Positions 33,946 to 45,113 of a stretch of DNA of 64,000 nucleotides are shown here, piece by piece. Numbering within the stretch: position 1 is the first letter of the stretch; each line of letters opens with the position of its first letter. The notes under the pieces are model-generated. The model was given only the letters and a program-made list of their open reading frames with translations, had not been told where the DNA came from and made no database searches. Both the position numbers and the translations under genes were made by a program. This DNA is from Embiotoca jacksoni (taxonomy: Eukaryota; Chordata; Actinopteri; Embiotocidae): NCBI GenBank assembly GCA_022577435.1, contig JAKOON010000041.1, forward strand, positions 2,129,501 through 2,193,500. The letters are read 5' to 3'.

Positions 33946-36640
33946 AATTGCATATTTATCTTCACAAATATTGCAGCTTATTGGCAATATGTTGGCAAAC
34001 TATATCTTGTTTACAGCAGACACACAACAGCATTTAGCCTTGAACACGCTGCTGTTCTCACATGTGTGTTACTCTCTGATATGCGTCTTAGCTGCAGCTT
34101 GCTTTCGTGTTTCCACACCTGCTGCATGTCACCAGCCTGTCAGCTGCGGTGCTGCAGCTGCAGGTCCAACTATTTAATCAATGATAATGATCATCACTGT
34201 TAAACCTTTGAGGTCCAACAAGTGCTGAGTTGGATTCAAAAAGCAGGCAGGTGTTTTTGTTTACCCTCGTTCATAGCGAGACACACAGAGGAGAGATACA
34301 GAGAGGCAGTGATAGAGAGAGCAGCAAAGAAAGCCCCGCCCCTCACCTGGTGAAGGGTCGTCATGATGTAATTAGTTTCTGCTGTGATCATACAGTAAAA
34401 TGTGATCACAGATAGCTTCCCTGGATATTTTTTCAAGAAAAAATAGGCGTTGGTTGTATTTCATAATTGATGCACCGCACATGTGAGGAATGAGATGTAG
34501 GTGAGACGTTTGTCTCAGCGTGGAGGCTCTCATTCATTAACATGGACACCAAAATGAAATGTAGCCATGCAGCAACAGGTAACCCACGTGCACGCAGGCC
34601 ATGTGTTGCAGGCATTAGCATTCATGGAGTCATGTTCATCTGATGAACTCCATTTTTGGCTGTGGTTTGGTCTCTTCCGACTATCTTGTTCTTCAGCTGT
34701 GAAATGCTCCCCTGTGTTCACCAGCTGACTGTATCTGTTCGCTGGTTGATGACCGTGAAATAAAACATGAAAGTTGAGGTCTGATAAACTACAATGAGCT
34801 GAGAGAAGCTAATGCTGCGTGTGGGAATCCAGTTGAGTTATAATTATCAGTAGGTTCTTCACTAGCAATGTTCTGTTTCATATTAGACCTCATCGCCTGA
34901 TCCCACGTGATTGTAAAATCACTTTATTCGTACAGATTTAACTCCACTTCCTGTCCTGCAGCTCTGCCACATTTAACCCTCCTTATCTGTGCTCTCTGTG
35001 CCCACCTGTTGAACTGTGCACACAGCCTGTGAAAAGTAAAGAGATCAAGGTGAGAGAGGGTTCAACTTTCACTGTTTGAATTCTGTAAAATGACAAAGCC
35101 GAGAACCGCAGAGCGATCCTTCATTATTTAGTGTGTGCTGCCTGTTAACACGTAGAAGCACAGCAGCGCTGTGGAGTTTAATTCCAGTGTCCTCGCCCTG
35201 TCTCCAGACCACTGAAGTATCATTAATTATACGCTCAGACGTTTCCTTCGGTATTCCAGGCACAGCGTGTGTTGCTTCAAACACGAGCCTGCTCACATCA
35301 ATTTCACTGCTAAGTTGGTTTTCTGAGGAGTTATCAAAGATCTGCAGTTCACTCTGGGTTATTGTGCCCCCGCCGACTCTCTTCCTGCTACATTGGAAGG
35401 AAGTGCAGCTCACCAGCCGTTCCTAGCTCATCCCTCCTCCTCCCAACATCTCCTCCTCTCCTCTCTTTTTTCCCGTTTAATCCTTTTTCCTTATTGCCTG
35501 CAGTAACTCCCCTCTTCGTCTTTGTCTCCATCTTCCTCTCTTCCTCTTTTCTAGATTCCTCAGGAGCTTTTCATTCACTCCTCTGTAGCACACTGCAGCA
35601 ACCCCCCACCCCCAAACATTCAACCTCCTTTCCTTCTCAACCTTCCTCCATTTATCTCTTCCTAATCTAATTGGCCTCGCTTTCTTTCATAAGCAGTGTT
35701 TTTGCTTGCGCTGCACTCATCTCCAGGCATTCTGGACGTTCCCTCCTTTTCACACAAGCTGCATTTTTTTTGCATCATTACACTGTTAACACTGAAGGGT
35801 TTAATTTAAGATGTCTTTTGTGTATCATGCTTGCATAGACATGGAAAATGTATGTGTAACCTCTCCAAAACAGTGACAGGGTATTAGAATTACAGAAAAT
35901 GTGAAGCTGCTTTTGAATATTTGATGATGATCAGCAAAAAAAATGTAGATTCTGTTTGTTATGTTCATCGTTTGGAGCCATGTTCTCCTTTCACTCAGCA
36001 GATAGCGGCTGGTCGGCTTGTTTTGGGAGCAAATAAATCCTCAAACAGAAGCCATGGCTGTAAATAATACTTTATGTTCAATATAAAGACATCAGAAGTT
36101 GCACAGAAAGTTTTCTTCTAAAACCAAAGAGAGCCTTTGGTCTGGTCGGGTTTTTGTGTTTGTGTTTGAGTGAACACCTTCTTTCCTCTTCATCAGCATC
36201 GCCATCTCCTTTCGCTCTGACCCGCAGCAGAACATAACGGAGGCAACAGGGGCTTGACCTGATTTTCTTTTATTTCATTGTAATACAGCCAAGTCCCAGA
36301 GAGCAGTCTCCTTTATTACCATGTCATCACTTATTCATGATAGTCTCCAAACAAGGCGCCTGCATACACAGCCACGCCCACCGTCCTGATTCACACCCCA
36401 AAATTCACACACACGCTCATAAGCATGGACTTTCCAGAGTTGCTTGTGGGTCTGAGTTCACGACACAACAGGTGAGTCCTGCTTATTATAAACAACACAG
36501 TCCACTCACCAGCAGCTGAGGAGGAGGTGCTCTGGACGTTTAGGTTGTACAAACAGAGTCAGAGCTGCTCTGGAGACACTAAAAATCTTACTGGCTGAGG
36601 TAAAACAATAGTGGGCGGAGCCTAAGGTGCTTGTGGAGGA
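33946..36640. other. No supported gene
   Basis: Mostly unique-looking sequence. Pyrimidine-rich tracts lie at about 35420-35660. Open frames at 35133-35670 have no recognised domain. Some stretches, for example 35690-35770, look non-repetitive and could be regulatory, but nothing here proves it. Confidence 0.4.
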
Positions 36641-36928
36641 CAGGTACATGATGATAATGAAAACAAAAGATGGCAATGGGAAAATGAACAATAATGATGA
36701 AGATGATGAAATTAAGTGATGGTGATCAAAAAGGTATGATGACAATAATTAAAGTGATGCTGAAGATGACGGATGAGAAGATGAACACTGATGAAGATAA
36801 ATGATATCGATGATAATTATAGTGAATGATGATGCTCAATGGTTAATGATGAGGAAGGAGGATGATGATGCTGATAAATAACTACAAATGATGATAATAA
36901 TCATGAATGATATTGATAAAAGGGGATA

Positions 36929-36960
<32 letters not shown>

Positions 36961-37135
36961 GATGAAGATAAAGGTGCTGATGATGAGAAAAATGGACAAC
37001 GCTGAAGTTGGTAAAACAAATGATGAGGATAAAGATATGGAAATGATGATGCAGAAGATGGCGTGATGATGAGGAGTCATGATAATGGCAATGGAGATGA
37101 CTGATGATGTAATGATGAATGTTGAAGACCAAATA
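36640..37135. repeat. GAT-rich degenerate simple repeat region
   Basis: About 500 bp dominated by imperfect GAT/GATGAA/GATAAT triplets, with a cleaner (GAT)n core at about 36927-36970. The minus strand reads as His/Ile/Ser-rich open frames because of the triplet period. Confidence 0.85.
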
Positions 37136-37138
37136 ATG

Positions 37139-37325
37139 AGTGTTCCAGATGTTGTACTCGTGTTCCAGATGTTGTACTCGTGTTCCAAATGTTGTACTAG
37201 TTTTCCAGATGTTGTACTCGTGTTCCAGATGTTGTACTAGTGTTCCAGATGTTGTACTCATGTTCCAGATGTTGTACTTGTGTTCCAGATGTTGTACTCA
37301 TGTTCCAGATGTAGTTCTTGTGTAC
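37139..37325. repeat. 20-bp minisatellite adjoining repeat S
   Basis: About nine copies of tgttccagatgttgtactcg, with variation mainly in the last bases (actcg/actag/actca/acttg). The last degenerate unit runs straight into repeat S (gtactaactctctctactct). The other S copy, at 59.5-59.76 kb, has just one such unit at the same edge. Confidence 0.93.
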
Positions 37326-37556
37326 TAACTCTCTCTACTCTGAGTGCATCAGTGTGTTCTCACTGTCAGTACAGAACCATCAGAACACTACCAGTACCAG
37401 GATGAAGAACGCTCCAAAAAATAAGTTTAAAACTTTGGAAACATTTAATTCTAAACGGTCGCCATCTTGGCTCCGTAGTGGAAGGGGCGGGGCCACTGAC
37501 GTAGAGAATTTTCAAATAAAGCATCTGAGGAAGCTGCAGGTGTTCCTGAACACAAA
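37318..37556 (+). mobile_element. Dispersed repeat family S, copy 1
   Basis: It shares with 59516-59757 (inverted) the segments accatcagaacactaccagt, the ggtcgccatcttggctc block, ggggcgggg-type sequence and aagctgcaggtgttcctgaa. No coding frame is evident. It abuts the left end of transposon T at about 37557. Confidence 0.75.
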
Positions 37557-37731
37557 GGGTGTGATTCACTAAAGGTCTGAGTGTGTAAAACCACGTGCAA
37601 CTTTACATCAACTGCTAAAGAAAGTCCAGCTGATCTACTAACTACTGCAGTGAGGATTGCATCTTTCAAATGTGCAGTTTAACCCTCGTTGTCCATTCTG
37701 CATGTTTGAATGAATACATATGTAGTATGCG

Positions 37732-38400
37732 TGTTAGGATTCCTGTCTGATCCTCGTGTGTTTTCCTCTGTTTTACCCCTGACCACCTCTCCTTCGGTGT
37801 CCTGTCATTCCCCTGTCTGTTTGTTATTGTCTGCCATGTGCTTCTGTTTGTTTTTGTCTCTCCTGTAGTACCCTCCTCCGAGTTCCGTCATCGGCCACAC
37901 CCACCTCATAGATCCAGCTGGTTCGCATTGGACTGATCATCTCCAGCTGGATATAAATACCCCGGTCTCCCGTCAGCTCTCCGTCAGTCCGTCCGTCCAC
38001 CTGCAGCTGGCTCTTCATTGAGAGTTTCCGGTTCTGACTCCCGTTTTGTTTCCTGCCTACCTGCCGCTCACCAGAACGAAGAAGATTCCAGATCGTTCCA
38101 CGGAGATCATCTGCTGCTGAAGCTCCGCCCACCCGGCTACGTCAGCCTGTCACGTGCTGAGGAGGACCTCGGCTAACCCACGCCCCCGCTGCTTGCTGCC
38201 TGCCTGCCTGTCCGTCAGCCTGCCAGCCGAGGAGCCAACTTCCTCTTGGAGTAGAGTAGGGCATACCCGCGCATTTGAACTCAGACATTTTGTGTGCCTC
38301 CTGTTGGTTATCTAACCCTAGGAGAAATAAAGGACTTGGTTCACCTAAGATTCCGCTGTTGTGTCTGCATTTGGGTTCGTTTGAAACACACCTCATAACG
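37732..38400 (+). mobile_element. Solo LTR with 5-bp target-site duplication
   Basis: It begins TGTTAGGATT and ends CATAACG, flanked by ATGCG at 37727-37731 and 38401-38405. Inside are a TATA box (gatataaataccccgg, about 37960) and a polyadenylation signal (agaaataaaggactt, about 38325) in the plus direction. Together these are the U3-R-U5 landmarks of a retrovirus-like or Gypsy/BEL-type LTR. No internal coding region is present, so this is the recombined remnant of an element. Confidence 0.85.
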
Positions 38401-38568
38401 ATGCGTCTCTGTCCCAGGTACTGAATGTGTCTCTGTCCCGGGTCCTGAATGCGCTGCTGTCCCAGGTCCTGAATACGTCTCTGTCCCTGGTCCTGCATGC
38501 GCCTCTGTCCCAGGTCCTGAATGTGCTGCTGTCCCAGGTCCTGAATGCGTCACTGTCCCAGGTATGTG
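38401..38568. repeat. 24-bp minisatellite inside transposon T
   Basis: Seven units of about 24 bp (atgcgtctctgtcccaggtc plus ctga). The duplicated LTR target ATGCG is the first five bases of a unit, so the LTR landed at the array edge. Copies of T at 8.35 kb and 24.0 kb have only the single precursor segment (on the matching strand: caggtcctgaa- or catcctgaatgagtcctgca-like). Confidence 0.9.
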
Positions 38569-39045
38569 TCCCTCAGAGTTCACAGGGAGCTTCATCAGGT
38601 GCTCATCACAGAAAGATCTGGACCTGCTGCATAGTGTTTGTCGGAGGATCTCATCCACTGTCTTCCTCTTTCATGTAAACACGTTTTATAATTAAACCAT
38701 TTTTTTCGCCTATTATCTCCCAATTTTCTCTTGATTTAACCTATTGATCTTTTAGTTTTTTTCACATTGACGTTCTCACTGATAATCTCACATGTAGTAT
38801 TTTGTTTTTGTTACATTTATATTTCTTAATTTGAATGGGATCAAATTTCTTTTTGCTTTTGGTCGTTCTGTGTTTTTTACGCCTGGAATCCCTTTAACAC
38901 ACATAAAAACCTTTATTTAAATAGTGATTTGTACCTGATATCAATGACACAGTTATCTGCAAAACGGGTGTTAAATAAATGTGCAACAGGAATAAACACA
39001 CAAATTAGTACCTTTTATTTGAGATCTTAGTAAATTAGGTCCAAA

Positions 39046-41004
39046 GTGTTTCTTTGCCACTGCTGCTGCTGGACAGATGAATTAGTGTGTTTATTGAGTG
39101 TTAAACAGAGGACACAAAAACATGTTGATTTCTGGGTAAGGTGAGGTCATTTCCTGTCTGGACAGAACAGCAGTGTGAGATTTGAAACACGACTGTTAAA
39201 ACTCAAGTACACAGTAAGAGTCCTGACATGGAAGAGTACTCCGTGTTAGTGTACTGAGGGACAAAAGTCATTTGGAACGCATCACTAGACTCCTTAACCT
39301 ATAGGTGGCGTTGGCAGCAACTTTTAACTTCTATTTATTCCATTTTATTTGTTTTAATTCTGCTAAATTAAACCTTAAAGGCCCCCTCCTTACTGACAAT
39401 ATGACTGTGACACAGTGGTGTCAGGAAGAGTGATTGTGGTGGAAACTATCCTGGTAATCAGTGGAGTTGTTGTTATGATGATGATATTTATGATGATGAA
39501 AACTGAAGAAGAGAATGAAAACATAAATCTGACGGTCATTGTAAAGTCTTTGTATCAAAATCACTGCAGATCACTTTATAATTTATGAGATATGAAGAAA
39601 TCTGAATGTGTTGTAATGTAAACATGTCAAAACTTTTGTATGACAGCCGATAACAAAAGACTACTTGGATCCCATTTCATATCTGCAGTCATAGACGGGG
39701 CGTACGCTGCTTGTTTTCCTTCTGTTTGTTTGTACTGGGGGAAATGACTTTGATCCTTCATCTCCCTCTGACTGATAATACTAATAATAGTTTAGCTTCT
39801 CTTCTCCCTCCTAAACAATTCATGATTACTGTGATTATTTCACAACAGCAGCAGCAGCGCTTGAAATCCAGTCAACAACCAACAGGGATTGTTGTGAAAT
39901 CTATTTACAGAAACGTCAGTGTGCATTGGAGCTGTAATTTTAGAGCGGGATTCATTTCACAGCATCACTTGCTCTCGCAGTAAACGTACAGGGTTTGATC
40001 ATGAAGATGGATTTTTCTCATCAAGGATTACGTCAAACTGCTGGAATGTAAATGTGGACTTACTTTGTGTGTGCTGTCAGTGAATGAAGGCCGGAGCCAA
40101 CTGACCTGTGGCTGCGAGTGGGAGAGTAAAATGAAGATAACCTGAAGAGGAAGAAGCCAGACTGGAACACACTGACCTTTAATATCAGCTGGAAGTAAAT
40201 GATGGAGAACAGAATGAAAGGACATGACACAAACACAGGTCTTGATCTGGATCTTCTCTCTGCTCTCCGTCGCTCTGTTTTCCTGACTTCCAACAACTGT
40301 GGTGCCACATTGGTCATTAAAATGGCTCCTCTGTCTGATTTTGTGACTCCTGAATATGAATGAGAGGGAATTTTCTTCTGCACCCTGCTAACATTTTATC
40401 CTCTGATGCAAACAGGCATCAGAAGGAAAGTAGTTTTAAGTACTGTATGTCTTAAATCTATTGCAGTGATGGGCTTAGATTTATTTGCACAATCCCCCTT
40501 CTTCATTAAAGCCACAAGAATCAATGTTTGAGCAAGAATATAAATCTAAGTGTAATGTGAAAGGGGGTCGCTGAAGATGACTAATCCCCGGAGAACAGAG
40601 AGACCAACTTCAAAAGAAACTTCTGGATTTGGTTCCAGAAGGAAGTAGACTTCATTTAAAATCCCACAGACATTTGTAAATATTCAGATATTTAAAAAGC
40701 TACCCTTTAAACTGAGTCTTTCTCAACAGCATATAATGTGGCTCACTTTCTGTGTTTAGATAAGGGATGGTGCTGCTTTAACATGATCATTGTTGATATT
40801 TGTTCAGTATTTCAATAAAAAGAGATTATTAGGAGTGGAACGCTATTTATTGAAGTAATGACGGTTATGGCGGTTAGACTCCAACGATGAGATGTCGCTT
40901 TGTTGAGCGATGTCAAATATGGATGTAGGAGACATGGCAGGATCCCCCGCAGCCTTGACGCTAGAGGTGGTACAGTGGAATATACGGAATACAAAATTTG
41001 TGTT
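39046..41004. other. No supported gene
   Basis: Mixed sequence. A minus-strand hydrophobic frame near 40150-40230 is not supported by splice sites on both sides. No named element was recognised. Confidence 0.4.
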
Positions 41005-42413
41005 AACGTAGCACCAAATAAAATACATCTCAGGGCACTTCAGGAACCCAACAAGCTGGGAGCTGGGAGGAAAAACTCTCTTTTAACAGAAGAAACCTCC
41101 AACAGAAGGAAGGAAAAACTCTTTTAACAGAAGAAACCTCCAACAGAAGGAAGGAAAAACTCTCTTATAACCGAAGAAACCTCCAACAGAAGGAAGGAAA
41201 AACTCTCTTATAGGGCAGGGCCTATAAGAGAGGTCCAAAGAAACCGAAGATAACCGAAGAAACCTCCAACAGAAGGAAAAACTCTCTTTTAACAGGAAGA
41301 AACCTCCAACAGGAGGAAGGAAAAACTCTCTTTCAACAGAAGAAACCTCCAACACAATGAAGGAAAAACTCTCTTGTAACAAAAGAAACCTCCAACAGAA
41401 GGAAAAACTCTCTTTTAACAGGAAAAAAACCTCCAACAGGAGGAAGGAAAAACTCTCTTTTAACAGAAGAAACCTCCAACAGAAGGAAGGAAAAACTCTC
41501 TTATAACCGAAGAAACCTCCAACAGAAGGAAAAACTCTCTTTTAACAGGAAGAAACCTCCAACAGGAGGAAGGAAAAACTCTCTTTCAACAGAAGAAACC
41601 TCCAACACAATGAAGGAAAAACTCTCTTGTAACAAAAGAAACCTCCAACAGAAGGAAAAACTCTCTTTTAACAGGAAAAAACCTCCAACAGGAGGAAGGA
41701 AAAACTCTCTTTTAACAGAAGAAACCTCCAACAGAAGGAAGGAAAAACTCTCTTTTAACAGAAGAAACCTCCAACAGAAGGAAGGAAAAACTCTCTTATA
41801 ACCGAAGAAACCTCCAACAGAAGGAAAAACTCTCTTTTAATAGGAATGAACCTCCAACAGAAGGAAGGAAAAACTCTTTTAACAGGAAGAAACCTCCAAA
41901 TGATGGAAGGAAAAACTATTTTGTAACAGAAGAAACCTCGAACAGCAAGAAGGAAAAATTCTCTTCTAACAGGAAGAAACCTCCACTAGAAGGAAGGAAA
42001 AACTCTCTTTTAACGGGAAGAAACTTCCAACAGAAGGAAAGAAAACTCTCTTTTACCAGGAAGAAACCTCCAACAGAAGGAAGGAAAAACTCTCTTTTAA
42101 CAGAAGAAACCTCCAACAGAAGGAAGGAAAAATTCTCTTTTAATGCTATAGTAAGACTTTGTTTTTCCATATTTTAGCCGACATGCTATAGTACGACTTT
42201 TTTTTTTTTAATCATATTTTGGACCTTCCAACAGAAGGAAAGAAAACTCTCTTTTACCAGGAAGAAACCTCCAACAGAAGGAAGGAAAAACTCTCTTTTA
42301 ACAGAAGAAACCTCCAACAGAAGGAAGGAAAAATTCTCTTTTAATGCTATAGTAAGACTTTTTTTTCCATATTTTAGCCGACATGCTATAGTACGACTTT
42401 TTTTTTTTTAATC
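41005..42413 (-). repeat. Second minisatellite grown from a LINE 3' UTR (inverted)
   Basis: About 30 units of 33-47 bp (gaaggaaaaactctctttta, acagaagaaacctccaaca) form the inverse of the array at 24.9-25.7 kb. A degraded LINE tail (gcaccaaataaaatacatct) lies at 41010-41040 on the expected side. Longer segments are themselves duplicated: roughly 41270-41510 recurs at 41519-41760, and roughly 42030-42220 recurs at 42231-42413, including the non-repeat gctatagtaagact part. Confidence 0.9.
41203..41232. repeat. Short perfect hairpin inside the minisatellite
   Basis: Arms ctctcttatagg (41203-41214) and cctataagagag (41221-41232) flank a 6-bp spacer. The left arm is ordinary array sequence and the right arm is its inverse, which occurs nowhere else in the array. 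It looks like a local inverted copy. Confidence 0.9.
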
Positions 42414-43179
42414 ATATTTTGGACGACATTATAGTATGACTTTTTTTCCATATTTTAGGCATGTTATAGCATGACTTTTTTATGACTTTTTGGAGTATGA
42501 CCTTTTTCTGAACTGACATGCCTCAAGTTACTTCTCTGTGAGGGAACTCAACCAGTACACAATGAAAAAAACGTATTTTTTTGGACTTTTTCTTTTAACC
42601 TTTGGTTTGTGGCTGTGGCTTACAGGGACTCGCCTTAGGAGGTCTCGCCCTCCATGAACCTCGTGTGTTACCTTGGCAGGTAAACGTGAACCATGTGTGT
42701 TGTGTTACCTCGGCAGGGCTCAAACCCGTGTCTTCATGAGATCGTTTCCAGCTGGGAGTCGGCGTCGTAGACCGCAGGACTATCTTCGGCGCCACAGTAT
42801 GAGTCGTAGCAGGAGAAAGTGTACCACGGAGTTCACTCAGAGCTTCCAGAGACTCAGCCGACAGTCTGGTTAACTCAACAGGTAAAAGATTCTCCTTCAC
42901 CAAGGTTGATATTAATGGTTCAGATTCCACCTGTTGATGCTGATTCAACTTTTAGTGAAGTTGAAACGTTTGGAGAAATTGAAAAAGTTTTGCATTCACA
43001 ACACATTACAGGAAGATATTTAATATCACTGCAGACCTCCTTAAAAACACGTATATCTACGATCCAAAGAATGTCTACGGCAATTTTGGTCACATTTGAA
43101 TGAATATTTGTGGACGGTGGAGGTATAGGTTGTAGTGAGCCAAAGATTTGTCACAATGCTGCCTAACTCCTGGGAAGAT
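42414..43179. other. Degenerate tatag/tgacttttt repeat, then no supported gene
   Basis: 42414-42510 continues a loose repeat of atgctatagtacgactttt type. The remainder has short open frames (42595-43103) without recognisable domains. Confidence 0.45.
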
Positions 43180-43243
43180 TGGTGATGCAGTGGTTAGCAC
43201 TGCTGCATCTCAGCCAGAAGGTTTGGGGTTCAATTCCTAGGAG
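43180..43243 (+). mobile_element. SINE head fragment
   Basis: The tRNA-like head ggtgatgcagtggttagcac carries a B box GGTTCAATTCC at 43227-43237. It is related to the SINE at 28.9-29.2 kb. It stops at the boundary of the following minisatellite; no SINE body is seen. Confidence 0.7.
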
Positions 43244-43590
43244 AGGAGGACACAGAACAAGCAGACAGGGGACTGAAGGGACACAGGAGGAGAGGAGAGG
43301 AGGACACAGAACAAGCAGACAGGGGACTGAGGGGACACAGGAGGAGAGGAGAGGAGGACACAGGAGGAGAGGAGAGGAGGACACAGAACAAGCAGACAGG
43401 GGACTGAGGGGACACGAGAGGAGAGGAGAGGAGAGGAGAGGAGAGGAGAGGAGAGGAGAGGAGAGGAGAGGAGGACAACACAGAACAAGCAGACAGGGGA
43501 CTGGGGGGACACAGGAGGAGAGGAGGACACAGGAGGAGAGGAGAGGAGGACACAGGAGGAGAGGAGAGGAGGACACAGGAGGAGAGGGGA
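43244..43590. repeat. Purine-rich minisatellite
   Basis: Repeats of about 52 bp (gaggacacagaacaagcaga plus caggggactgaggggacaca plus ggaggagaggaga), with an internal (gagag/gagga)n run at 43417-43462. All frames are open in both directions because of composition. It replaces the expected body of the SINE immediately to its left. Confidence 0.93.
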
Positions 43591-43754
43591 TCAGGGGCAA
43601 AACAGAGGAAAACCAGACTCCTGACATGCAATGATTTGGACGAGGAGATGCACGTGTCGCACTCTCCCGTAACTTTTTCAATTATAACTCTTCTTCAACC
43701 CAAAATTTAAATGAACAGCTTGCGCAAAGGCAGGTACTGTCCTTCAACCGCACC

Positions 43755-44551
43755 ATGACCAGCAAAAGTAAACTGAGCAGGAGGGAAGATGCTACAAAAG
43801 ACGAGCCGGCGCCCCAAGCTCGTCAGGTTAACATGTCTGCTCTGACCGGCTTGCTGGAGGAACACCGCAAGTCCACATCATCGGCCCTCTCTGTTGAACT
43901 CAAATCTGCGTTCGCATCTCTCGAAACCAAACTAGATGTGATACAAGCCACAGTGAATGAAAACGGTGAACGAATCCCTAGTCTGGAGACCAACGCCAAC
44001 TCAAACGAGGATCGCTTACAGGCCCTCGAAACCTTGTGCTCTATGCTGACCGAGCTACGTGCTAAGCTCAGAGCTAAAAATACCGACATGGAGGAACGAA
44101 GCCGACGAAACAATCCCTGGATTATCGGGCTGCCAGAATCCATTGAAGGTCCCAGACCCACAAACTTCTTTTCTGAAGCACTGGTGGGAATACTCGGCGA
44201 CAAAGTGCTTCAGGCCCCCCCACAGTTGCAGCTAAACCAAGGCAATGAGAAAGACCCAGACCGGTGATTGTGTGCTTTCATCGACATCAAGCCAAGGAAC
44301 TGGTGATCCGAGAAGCCCGAAAACAAAGGAGTGAACTCAAATACAAGGACGCATTGATGAGGACTTCTGCCCGATGTTCTTGAACAGCGTGTGCCCTACC
44401 GCGACATCATGGCTGAACTATATAACTTGGGCCTGTGACCAGCCCTGCTATACCCGGCAAGACTTCAAATTACTGACAAAGAGGGTAATAAGAGACGTTT
44501 CTCATCAGCCGAAGAAGCCGTGACCTTTGTCAGAACACGACTGGACTCATA
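43755..44551 (+). pseudogene. L1-clade LINE ORF1 (frameshifted)
   Basis: From the ATG at 43755 a 170-codon frame resembles L1-type ORF1 proteins of fish: a polar N-terminus, a coiled-coil-like stretch (residues about 30-115: LEEHRKSTSSAL, LETKLDVIQATV, NEDRLQALETL), then the RRM-like start (ERSRRNNPWIIGLPESIEG). After a frameshift near 44260 the rest remains readable to TAA at about 44551 (VCFHRHQAKELVIREARK, SSAEEAVTFVRTRLDS). ORF1p normally binds LINE RNA as a trimer. The Gly-Pro-rich region before it and the breaks show that this copy is inactive. Confidence 0.8.
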
Positions 44552-45113
44552 ACGATGGTAAAAACCCACTCAAACGAGGCACAGACCTCGGTTTGCTTGA
44601 GCAGCTAGTTAGCCGGTTAAAGTTTGCATTGCTACACTCAATCAGGCCCGGCTATGTCGGTTGTATCAACGTGTTCGGTTTTCAGGGGCAGTAACTCAGA
44701 TAATGTCTTCATACTATCAGGTTTTACTACCAATGACTCGCTTGTTCCACATCGTTGTTTTGGACTGGACAGGGTATTGTTTATCCCGGCTAGCCACACT
44801 GGTGTGGGCCTGCCCGACCGGGGAAGACAACGTCCGGCTGACTCCCTGGTCCACTTTGTTTATTTTACAGTTTGCACTATTAGAGGCAAGTTGTCCTCCA
44901 AACGTTTGCTCTGATTTAAGCAGTTTTTTTACACTGTTGTTATTACTTTACATTGTTGTTATTAAACTGCCAATCACTGTAGGACCTCATGACACTTTTG
45001 ATACTTTTTTTTTGTACTAATATTTTGTTTACAATCTATGCCTGCACCTGCTAAGGGTAACACTGTGAACTAAGGGAATTGCAACCAAAGAGATGGGTAG
45101 TATTGTAAAAACA
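44552..45113 (+). mobile_element. L1 inter-ORF or ORF2 5' remnant, unresolved
   Basis: It follows ORF1 directly. I could not recognise the endonuclease start of ORF2. It may be deleted or replaced by the Tc1 fragment that begins at about 45114. Short open frames at 44624-45020 are not identifiable. Confidence 0.35.

Larger units (their letters stand above)
37557..39045 (+). mobile_element. Non-autonomous DNA transposon T, copy carrying a solo LTR and a minisatellite
   Basis: The left end ggtgtgattcactaaaggtc and the inverted right end gagatcttagtaaattaggt bracket sequence matching the T copies at 7.9 and 23.4 kb. An LTR (37732-38400) and an expanded 24-bp repeat (38401-38568) interrupt it. 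Without them the element would be under 0.7 kb. Confidence 0.7.

Noticed and set aside
37732..38400. Intact endogenous retrovirus at the LTR
   Set aside because: No second LTR and no gag, pol or env sequence beside it; the 5-bp duplication flanks the single LTR.
40060..40383. Hydrophobic minus-strand frame (CPFILFSIIYFQ) as a membrane exon
   Set aside because: No convincing acceptor and donor pair in phase and no neighbouring exon.
43163..43681. Ser/Leu/Pro-rich frames on the minus strand
   Set aside because: Antisense of a purine-rich minisatellite; all frames open by composition.
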